Assembly: GCA_020632915.1 (NCBI GenBank)
Contig: JACKEP010000008.1
Span: 124,001 to 188,000, forward strand
From: Alphaproteobacteria bacterium
Lineage (GTDB): Bacteria; Myxococcota_A; UBA796; GCA-2862545
Direction of reading: 5' to 3'
Length of the DNA stretch: 64,000 bases
Shown: piece after piece, positions 57,834 to 64,000 of the stretch
Position numbering within the stretch: the stretch's first letter is position 1
How the letters are laid out: every line of letters starts with the position of its first letter
The notes under the pieces: model-generated
Told to the model about the DNA's origin: nothing
The model's input: the letters and a program-made list of their open reading frames with translations, nothing else
Databases searched by the model: none
Made by a program: the position numbers and the translations under genes

Positions 57834-58325
57834 CTAGCAGCTGGTGGTGCCGAGCGCGGTGGTGCCGCCGACCGAGTAGCCGTACATCGTGCCCGTGTAG
57901 CGCGCGCTCGGCTTGAGCACGGAGCAGGCGTAGGTGATGAACGCCCCCTGCGTGGTCTTGGCGGTCTCGGTGCTCACCGTGAACGTGAGGGAGTTCTCGG
58001 TGCCGTCGAAGGGGAGCGGCACGCAGCTCGCGATCAGCTCGGGCAGCGTGCCGTTCGGGCCCTGCAGGACGGCGAGCGGATCGCCGGCCGTGTCCTTGAT
58101 GATCCACACGTCGTCGCCGAACTGGGGGCCGCTGTAGGTGGAGGTGACCGCGGCGACGGTGGGCGTGCTGCTGCCGCTGGCAAGGCCCTCGGCGACCAGG
58201 GACAACACCTCGATCGCGGCGCTGAGGTCGTCGAGGCTCGCGGTGTCGGGCTCGCGGCTCGCCTGGATGAGCGCATCGACAATGGGTGCGAACATGCTGC
58301 GGTAGGCCTCGCTGTTGCCGGGCAT
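57834..58325 (-). CDS. Protein of unknown function, divergent from the kinase
   Basis: A 163-residue protein (ATG 58325, GGAG upstream). N-terminal helices (SEAYRSMFAPIVDALIQAS, LDDLSAAIEVLSLVAEGLAS) lead into a Thr/Ser-rich beta domain (VTSTYSGPQFGDDVWIIKD, NSLTFTVSTETAKTTQGAF), ending in GTTSC. No signal peptide or membrane helix. No family recognised. Leads the subtilase genes on the minus strand (49-base gap) and shares a 75-base regulatory spacer with the kinase. Confidence 0.72.
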   Translation of the reverse strand: MPGNSEAYRSMFAPIVDALIQASREPDTASLDDLSAAIEVLSLVAEGLASGSSTPTVAAVTSTYSGPQFGDDVWIIKDTAGDPLAVLQGPNGTLPELIASCVPLPFDGTENSLTFTVSTETAKTTQGAFITYACSVLKPSARYTGTMYGYSVGGTTALGTTSC

Positions 58326-58389
58326 GCTGGACTCCTGGGGTTCGGGGAAGGAAACGAACCACGTCGTGTGTACACCACTGCGCACGTCG

Positions 58390-58395
58390 TACAAT
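58390..58395 (+). promoter_or_regulatory. -10 element for a probably leaderless kinase transcript
   Basis: TACAAT stands five bases before ATG 58401, so transcription should start at or next to the ATG. No Shine-Dalgarno site is seen. A direct repeat acgtcgt (58361-58367 and 58384-58390) and the palindrome gtgtacac (58368-58375) flank it and could bind a regulator of both divergent genes. Confidence 0.5.
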
Positions 58396-58400
58396 GAGAC

Positions 58401-61400
58401 ATGCGCGTTCCCGCAGAATCCCACCAGCAGATCATCTCGCGTCTCGTCGACGATAGCGAGCGTCGGACGCTGGTGATGGAGGCAGCCAGGACGGGCCGCT
58501 GGCTCGACCTGCCGTGGATCGACCAGCTTCAGGTGTCCTCGATCCTGGACACCCCGGTCTGCATCGGTGGGCGCTACGACGTGTTGGGGTCCCTCGGCAA
58601 GGGCGGGTTCGGGCAGGTGGTGCGCTGCCACGACCGCATCGAGGATCGCGAGGTGGCCGTCAAGCTCCTCGACACCAGCCAGATCCCGGCGGACGGCGAG
58701 CTCGCAATCCTGCGGCTGCTCACGGTGCCGGGCGTGGCGGTGTGGCGCGACGACGGCGAGCACGAGGGGCGACCGTTCCTGGTCATGGACGTCGTCGAAG
58801 GCACGCCGTTCCCCGACGGCGGCATCGACGACCCCGCGGAGCTCGGCGAGATCGTGCTCGGCGTGCTCGAGATCCTCGCGCGGGTGCACGAGCTCGGCGT
58901 GGTCCACCGCGACATCAAGCCGAGCAACATCCTCGTCGACGCCCACCGCCGGCCGGTGATCCTCGACTTCGGGGTCTCGCACGCCGATCGGCTGGGCGTG
59001 CCGGCGACGGCGGTGGGCACGGCCGGTACCCCGGCGTACTTCTCGCCCGAGCAGATCCTCGGCGCGCGCTGCGACGGCCGGTCCGACCTCTACGCGCTCG
59101 GCGTGATGATCTTCCGTGCGCTCACCGGCGCCTACCCCACCCCCTGCGGCAGCTTGGCCGAGCTGGCGGAGCACCGGGCCCTCGGCCGCGCGAAGTCGAT
59201 CTACTACGCGCGCAAGGACCTCCCCTTTCCCGTCGTGGCCTTCGTCGACGCCCTGCTGCAGCGGGATCCGGAGGACCGGCCGGCCTCGGCGTCGGAGGCC
59301 ATCGGCTGGTGGCGGGCGTGGTGGCGACCCGAGCGCCACGTGCAGCGGCTCGGGCGGTCCGACGTGGTCGACGACGTCGTGACGCGCCTGGCACGCGGTC
59401 CGGTGCGGGTGGGCGGTGGCGTGGGCATGGGCCACACGCGCCTGCTCGACGACGTCGCCGCGCAGCTGGACGCTGCCGGTCGGCCCGTGGTCCGCGTCGC
59501 GCTCGGGGCAGACCCGCTGACGATGCTGGCGGACGCCTTCGTGCCCGGGGTGGACGCGCGGCACCAGTCCGACGTCGTGCTCGCCGTCGCCCGCGCGCAG
59601 CTCCAGGGGCGGCTGGACGACGGCGCCGCCGTGCTCGTCGACGATCTCCGGTTCGCGGACGGACCCACGCGCACCGCCCTCGGCGCGCTCGACGGCGCCG
59701 TGGTGCTGGCGGGGGACGACGGTCCGGCCGACGTGCAGCTCGCGCCGCTCGGCGCCGACGACCTGCGGCCGCTGTTCGCCGGGCCGGACCTCGTGCTCCA
59801 CTTGCGGGAGGACGGGGCGCGCGTGCTCCACGCCGTGTCGGCCGGGGTGCCCCTGCGCGTGGTCGCCGAGCTCGACGTGTGGGTGCGCGCTGGCGTGGTG
59901 ACGCCGACGGCGGGCGGCTACCGCGCAAACCGCGAGCTGCTCGATCGGGTGGACGGCGGCCTCGTCGTGAATCCGGCGCCGGTGATGCAGCGGGGCGACG
60001 TGTCGCGTGGCCAGCTGCGCCGCGACCTGCTGGAGTGGATCGGCCTGCTGGGTGCCGACGCCACCGCCCCGCGGCTGATTGACCTCGCCCGGCAGGACCC
60101 CCGCGAGACGGCGATGCTCCTCGACGAGCTCGTCGCGGACGGGGTGGTCGCCCGTAGCGGCGAAGGCCTGCGGTCGCTCGGCCTGCCGAACCGCCCCCGG
60201 TGGTCGGCAGAGGAGCGCACCCGGGCCCGGCAGGCCGTCGTGGACGTGCTGCCGGTGGGCGAGGGCGCCCGGCTGGAGCACCTGCTCGCGCTGGGGTGGA
60301 TGACCGACGCGGTCGACGAGGCGGTCGCCCGGGCGGAGGCGGCGTGGCAGCGGCGCGACGTGGCCGCTGCGTGGCTTGCGGCGTGGATCGGCCTGGGCGT
60401 GGCGGTGCGCGTCGGCCTCCGCGACGCCGAGGCGCTCCTGCTGGACCTCTGCACCCGCTGTGCGCTCGCGGAGATGCGCGCCGACCGGCTCCAGCTGCTG
60501 GAGTGGCGTGCGCGGGCGCTCGGGGACGGGTGCCGCGCGGACTACCTCGACCGAGTGCGCGTGGCCTTGACCCACGGGGGCGGCCAGGTGTCGGCGGACC
60601 TCTCCGCGCTGCCCCCCCACCCGGACGCCGAGCTGGAGTGGTGGCGCTGGTACGCCCGTGCCTACGCGGGGCGGCGGGCGACCCCTGAGGCGCACGCGGC
60701 GCTCGTGGACGCGGTGGTGGCGCTACCCTTGCCCTCGCCGGACTACCGCTCACGGTCGCTGCTGAGCCGGGCGACGCTCCTGAGCCACCGCGGAGACTTC
60801 GACGGGGCTGCCGAGGTCCATCGCGCGGCCATCGCTGCGGCTGAGGAAGGAGGACTCGTCGCGGTCAGCGGCCGTGTGAACCTGTGCATGGCGCTCGTGC
60901 ACGCCAACCGCCTGGAGGAGGCGCGACAGGTCGCGTGGGTCTCCCTCGACCTCGCGATCCGTCGTCGCCTGCCGCTGCTGGAGGGCGTGGCCCGCAAGGA
61001 ACTGCTGGAGCTGGACTATCGGCTCGGCGGTACGCCCGAAGTCCCGGGCGAGCTGCTCGAAGCCGCGGACGAGCTGGGGTGGCCCCTGCTCGGCAACCTC
61101 GTGGCCAGCGTCGACCTTGCCGCCCGATGGCGCAAGGGTCGCGCCGCGGCCGTCGAGGCGAGCGCGCTGGCGGATCGCTGGCGCGCGCTGGGGCGGCCCG
61201 ACATCGCGGCCGTGTTCGGGGCGCTACACCTGTGGCTCGACCCGGGCGCTCGCGACGTCGATGCCGTGCTCGACGCGGCCGTCCGCAGCGCGTTCCCCGG
61301 CATCGCGACGCAGGCAGCGGCGTTCGTCGCCCACGGAAGGCCAGGGCGCGCCGACGACATCCGATACCGCTTCGCGGCGCACCTCGCGGCGTTGCCCGCC

Positions 61401-61514
61401 ATGGAGCCCACCCACCGCCGCGAGTTCCTGTCCCACGCCGAGATCGTGAGCGTGCTCGACGCCGACGCGCCGCTCGCCGACCTCGCGCAGTGGCCGCCGT
61501 CCCCGGCGGACTGA
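58401..61514 (+). CDS. Hanks-type Ser/Thr kinase with degenerate ATPase and helical-repeat tail
   Basis: A 1037-residue protein. Kinase domain ~55-305: G-loop GKGGFG (66-71), Lys88 (VAVKLL), HRDIKPSN (169-176), DFG (189-191), and SPEQ at the APE position; it looks active. Residues ~330-560 resemble an AAA16/NACHT-like ATPase seen in PknK-type proteins, but the P-loop reads GGGVGMGHT (338-346) with His where Lys is expected, while a Walker-B-like AAVLVDD (409-415) remains. Residues ~600-1030 are helical, with TPR-like units (HRGDFDGAAEVHRAAIAAAE). No membrane helix, so cytoplasmic. It may control the adjacent divergent genes. Confidence 0.88.
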   Translation: MRVPAESHQQIISRLVDDSERRTLVMEAARTGRWLDLPWIDQLQVSSILDTPVCIGGRYDVLGSLGKGGFGQVVRCHDRIEDREVAVKLLDTSQIPADGELAILRLLTVPGVAVWRDDGEHEGRPFLVMDVVEGTPFPDGGIDDPAELGEIVLGVLEILARVHELGVVHRDIKPSNILVDAHRRPVILDFGVSHADRLGVPATAVGTAGTPAYFSPEQILGARCDGRSDLYALGVMIFRALTGAYPTPCGSLAELAEHRALGRAKSIYYARKDLPFPVVAFVDALLQRDPEDRPASASEAIGWWRAWWRPERHVQRLGRSDVVDDVVTRLARGPVRVGGGVGMGHTRLLDDVAAQLDAAGRPVVRVALGADPLTMLADAFVPGVDARHQSDVVLAVARAQLQGRLDDGAAVLVDDLRFADGPTRTALGALDGAVVLAGDDGPADVQLAPLGADDLRPLFAGPDLVLHLREDGARVLHAVSAGVPLRVVAELDVWVRAGVVTPTAGGYRANRELLDRVDGGLVVNPAPVMQRGDVSRGQLRRDLLEWIGLLGADATAPRLIDLARQDPRETAMLLDELVADGVVARSGEGLRSLGLPNRPRWSAEERTRARQAVVDVLPVGEGARLEHLLALGWMTDAVDEAVARAEAAWQRRDVAAAWLAAWIGLGVAVRVGLRDAEALLLDLCTRCALAEMRADRLQLLEWRARALGDGCRADYLDRVRVALTHGGGQVSADLSALPPHPDAELEWWRWYARAYAGRRATPEAHAALVDAVVALPLPSPDYRSRSLLSRATLLSHRGDFDGAAEVHRAAIAAAEEGGLVAVSGRVNLCMALVHANRLEEARQVAWVSLDLAIRRRLPLLEGVARKELLELDYRLGGTPEVPGELLEAADELGWPLLGNLVASVDLAARWRKGRAAAVEASALADRWRALGRPDIAAVFGALHLWLDPGARDVDAVLDAAVRSAFPGIATQAAAFVAHGRPGRADDIRYRFAAHLAALPAMEPTHRREFLSHAEIVSVLDADAPLADLAQWPPSPAD

Positions 61515-61589
61515 GGGCCCACGCCGGCGCGTCGACCCACGGCGCGCTTGCCCGTCGCCCGCACGCGCGGTACGGCTCCGTGCATCGGA

Positions 61590-61604
61590 TTGAACTTGGT
61601 TCAA
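61590..61604 (+). promoter_or_regulatory. Inverted repeat TTGAAC-TTG-GTTCAA
   Basis: A perfect 6-bp inverted repeat with a 3-base centre, 18 bases before the PF10118 gene. Its AT-rich arms stand out in this high-GC DNA, and the form fits TetR-type operators controlling lipid or alkane oxidation genes. Confidence 0.55.
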
Positions 61605-61621
61605 CAAGCGCGGAGGTCCCG

Positions 61622-62476
61622 ATGTCCGCTGTTGCGGTCGACGTCCCCGAGCCCGACATCACCGTGCGCCGCTACGTCCTCGACGCCGACGCGGCGCTGC
61701 CGCGGTGGTGGTTCTACGACAGCGCGCTGATCACGCACCTGGCCAACGGCATCAACCTGCTGTTCCCCAAGGGCGAGCGCTTCTTCATCCGCAGCGTGCG
61801 CCACTTTGCCGATCGGGTCGACGATCCGGGGCTGCGCGCGCGCATCCGTGCGTTCGCCGGCCAGGAGGCGCAGCACGGTCGTGCCCACGAGGCCGTCGAG
61901 GGGTTGCTCCGTGCCCAGGGCTTCGAGCTCGACAGCTTCCTGGACTGGTACGACACGGTGGCCTTCCGGTGGCTCGAGCCGGCGGTGCCGGCGGTGCTGC
62001 GGCTGAGCGTGACGGCGGCGCTGGAGCACTTCACCGCCACGCTCGCCACCGACGCGCTCACCGACGGTTTCCTCGACGCCGCGCCCGCCGATCTGCGCGA
62101 CCTGCTGCGCTGGCACGCCTGCGAGGAGATCGAGCACAAGTCGGTGGCGTTCGACGTGCTCCAGGCCGTCGACGATCGCTACGTCGTCCGCATCGTGGGG
62201 CTGGTCGTGGGCGGCGTGCTGCTGGTGTTCTTCTGGCGTCGGGCCACGGGTCACCTGCTCGCCCAGGAGCCGGGGGTCGACCGGGACCAGCTGCGCCGGG
62301 AGCGCGCCGAGGCCAACGCGCGCGGGCAGCGGCGGCGGTTCCTCCGGGAGGCTGTGCTGTCCTACCTCACGCCGGGCTTCCACCCCGACCAGGTCGACAA
62401 CCGCCCGCTGGCGGCCGCCTGGCTCGCCGCCCACGCGCACCGGTTCGGGCGGGTGGAGGCCGCACATGGCCGCTGA
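61622..62476 (+). CDS. PF10118-type metal-dependent hydrolase (diiron-like)
   Basis: A 284-residue protein of the 'predicted metal-dependent hydrolase' group with a ferritin-like pattern. Candidate ligands: E52 (FPKGERFFIRSV), E82/H85/H89 (QEAQHGRAHE), E135/H136, H165, E168-E171/H172 (WHACEEIEHKSVAFDV). A hydrophobic helix near 193-212 (IVGLVVGGVLLVFFW) suggests membrane attachment. GGAGG before ATG 61622. Overlaps the FMO gene by 11 bases; the pair probably oxidises one hydrophobic substrate. Confidence 0.87.
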   Translation: MSAVAVDVPEPDITVRRYVLDADAALPRWWFYDSALITHLANGINLLFPKGERFFIRSVRHFADRVDDPGLRARIRAFAGQEAQHGRAHEAVEGLLRAQGFELDSFLDWYDTVAFRWLEPAVPAVLRLSVTAALEHFTATLATDALTDGFLDAAPADLRDLLRWHACEEIEHKSVAFDVLQAVDDRYVVRIVGLVVGGVLLVFFWRRATGHLLAQEPGVDRDQLRRERAEANARGQRRRFLREAVLSYLTPGFHPDQVDNRPLAAAWLAAHAHRFGRVEAAHGR

Positions 62477-63758
62477 CCGCTTCCTGGTGATCGGCGCCGG
62501 GCCCGTCGGGCTCGCGGTGGCCAAGGCGCTCGGCGAGGCCGGCATCCCCTACGTGCAGGCCGAGGCCACCGATCACGTCGGCGGCAACTGGGCCCACGGG
62601 GTCTACGACACCGCGCACATCATCAGCTCCCGCCGCACCACCGAGTACGCCGACTGGCCGATGCCCGCGGACTACCCCGACTTCCCGAGCGCGGCGCAGA
62701 TGCACGCCTACTACGAGGCCTACGCCGACGCCCACGGGCTGCGGGCCCACCTGCGCTTCGAGCTGCCGGTGGTCGCGGTCTCGCCGCGCGCCGACCAGCG
62801 CTACGACGTCACGTTCGGCGATGGCACCACCGAGGTGTTCAAGGGCGTGATGGTGTGCAACGGCCACCACTGGGCCCGGCGCTTCCCCGCGTGGGCGGAG
62901 GGCTTCACCGGCACGCTGCTGCACTCCAAGGACTACAAGCGTCCCGCGGAGCTCGCCGGACGGCGCGTGCTCGTGATCGGGGGGGGCAACTCGGGCTGCG
63001 ACATCGTCAGCGAGGCCGCCCGGGTGGGGGCGTGCGCCGACTGGAGCCTGCGCCGCGGCTACTGGTTCCTCCCCAAGACCCTGTTCGGCACGCCGACCGT
63101 GGAGCTGGTCAAGCCCTGGATGCCGATCGCGCTGCAGCGTCGCATCCTGGAGGGCCTGATCCGGGTGACGGTGGGGCGCTACGAGGACTACGGCCTGCCG
63201 GCGCCGGATCACCGCATCTTCGAGGCCCACCCCACCGTGTCCACCGAGGTGTTCCACTACCTCAAGCACGGCCGGATCACGCCCCGACCCGACGTCGACC
63301 ACGTCGACGGGCAGGAGGTCCACTTCGTCGACGGCAGCCACGCCACGTACGACGTGGTGGTGTGTGCGACGGGCTTCGACCTCGCCTTCCCGTTCCTGCC
63401 CCCGGGCACGGTGCCGGTCGACGACAAGGTGGCCGGCGTCATCGCCGGCATGCTGCTGCCCGAGCACCGTCACCTGTACGTGCTGGGCACCAGCCAGCCC
63501 CGCTACGGCCTCGGTCCGCTGGTCACGCCGATGGCCGAGGTGCTGGCGCGCTGGGTGCGGCTGCAGGACCGCATCGCGCCCACGCTGGGGTCGGTGCTGG
63601 TGGCGCTCGGCCAGCGTCCGCCGACCACCCACCTCGTCGACCCCCACGCAGCGCTCCAGCAGCTTGCGCGGGCCCGTCGGCTGGAGCCGCTGATCCGCTG
63701 GAAGGCGCGACGCATGGCCCCGGTGGCCCCTCGCCCGGATCCGGTCGCGACCCCCTGA
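62466..63758 (+). CDS. FMO-type flavin monooxygenase/oxidoreductase
   Basis: A 430-residue flavoprotein. FAD motif GAGPVGLAVAKALGEAG (10-26), NADPH motif GGGNSGCDIVSEAARVG near residue 172, and FTGTLLHSKDYK resembling the FMO FxGxxxHxxxY/W signature. VVCATGFDLAFPFL is the closing ATG motif. Likely oxygenates a lipophilic substrate, perhaps with the coupled PF10118 protein. It starts within the upstream gene (ATG 62466). Baeyer-Villiger activity cannot be separated from N- or S-oxidation by sequence. Confidence 0.9.
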   Translation: MAADRFLVIGAGPVGLAVAKALGEAGIPYVQAEATDHVGGNWAHGVYDTAHIISSRRTTEYADWPMPADYPDFPSAAQMHAYYEAYADAHGLRAHLRFELPVVAVSPRADQRYDVTFGDGTTEVFKGVMVCNGHHWARRFPAWAEGFTGTLLHSKDYKRPAELAGRRVLVIGGGNSGCDIVSEAARVGACADWSLRRGYWFLPKTLFGTPTVELVKPWMPIALQRRILEGLIRVTVGRYEDYGLPAPDHRIFEAHPTVSTEVFHYLKHGRITPRPDVDHVDGQEVHFVDGSHATYDVVVCATGFDLAFPFLPPGTVPVDDKVAGVIAGMLLPEHRHLYVLGTSQPRYGLGPLVTPMAEVLARWVRLQDRIAPTLGSVLVALGQRPPTTHLVDPHAALQQLARARRLEPLIRWKARRMAPVAPRPDPVATP

Positions 63759-63818
63759 CGGCGCGGTTCCCGTTCCCGCCCGCTTGCGTCTACACTCCGC
63801 CCGTCCCTGGAGGTGGTG

Positions 63819-64000
63819 GTGGTGGGCACGATCGGTGCGCTCGTCGTGGCGTGGTGGACAGGTGTGGCCGTGGCCCAGGACGACACGCCGAGCACGGCGT
63901 GGACGCTCCCGAGCTTCGACATCGCCTTCCCGACGGGCTTTCGGTGGATGGTGGCCCCCGACCACGACGCCCCGGTGGTGGGCCTCGCGATGGCAGTCGA
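63819..64000 (+). CDS. Probable M16-family peptidase, N-terminus only
   Basis: The frame begins at one of four adjacent GTG codons (63813-63824); 63819 fits GGAGG at 63809-63813. A signal-like start (IGALVVAWWTGVAVAQ) leads to FDIAFPTGFRWMVAPDHDAP, which resembles the L-x-N-G-L-x-V-x-L-x-P-D-H opening of insulinase-type zinc peptidases. TACACT (63791-63796) may be its -10. The gene runs past the window and the zinc site is not visible. Confidence 0.6.
   Translation, partial: MVGTIGALVVAWWTGVAVAQDDTPSTAWTLPSFDIAFPTGFRWMVAPDHDAPVVGLAMAV

Noticed and set aside
58326..60695. Long minus-strand extension upstream of the 163-residue protein
   Set aside because: It runs antisense to the kinase, has low-complexity composition, and the gene has a good ribosome site at ATG 58325.

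Overview
The window is high-GC DNA (roughly 70% or more) with compact genes, many start/stop overlaps and GTG or TTG starts backed by good Shine-Dalgarno sites. Several traits point to a Myxococcota-type (deltaproteobacterial) chromosome: many lipoproteins, an Asp/Thr 'VDTDLPVDTD' repeat protein, multihaem-type cytochrome lipoproteins, a Hanks kinase with a TPR-like tail, and subtilase pairs. This taxonomic reading is inference; no rRNA or other decisive marker is present. I found no tRNA, rRNA, CRISPR array, insertion sequence or phage gene.

Layout. 1-7217: end of one RND pump gene, a complete second RND pump and a TolC-type outer membrane channel, chained by start/stop overlaps. 7280-10627: lamin-tail/DTD-repeat lipoprotein, radical SAM protein, M23 peptidase-like protein and a small lipoprotein. 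10796-15293: tandem duplicate of a beta-propeller plus di-haem cytochrome (CCP/MauG-like) lipoprotein. 15394-20717: ilvD, a small membrane protein, a PLP aminotransferase and a CocE-type hydrolase. 20861-25406: winged-helix/TPR regulator, RTX-type calcium-binding protein, SDR dehydrogenase and a cytochrome c lipoprotein. 25422-39850: the branched-chain amino acid (BCAA) region, with ilvB-ilvN-ilvC on the minus strand diverging from cimA-leuA-leuB-malic enzyme-leuC-leuD-HIBADH-like on the plus strand, then a NADAR-domain gene. 40149-46152: gltB-gltD. 46156-53014: minus-strand block of membrane proteins, lipoproteins, two ~70-aa paralogues, an AIM24-family protein, and TetR with an AmpG-like permease. 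53180-54815: DUF6159-like and DUF4846-like genes. 54831-61514: two tandem subtilases, an unknown protein and a divergent kinase. 61622-64000: PF10118-type diiron protein, FMO-type oxidoreductase and the start of an apparent M16 peptidase.

The most informative part is the 0.9-kb divergent spacer between ilvB and cimA. It carries two unannotated transcription attenuators, one on each strand. Each has a TTGACG-N18-TANNNT promoter, a 33-34-codon leader peptide packed with the regulating amino acids (Val/Leu/Ile for ilv, Leu/Ile for leu), and competing antiterminator and terminator hairpins. Isoleucine carbon appears to enter through citramalate (cimA). A malic enzyme gene that can make pyruvate, the shared precursor, lies inside the leu operon. 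The gltBD and aminotransferase genes nearby supply amino-group chemistry. Together these genes form a nearly complete route from pyruvate to Val, Leu and Ile.
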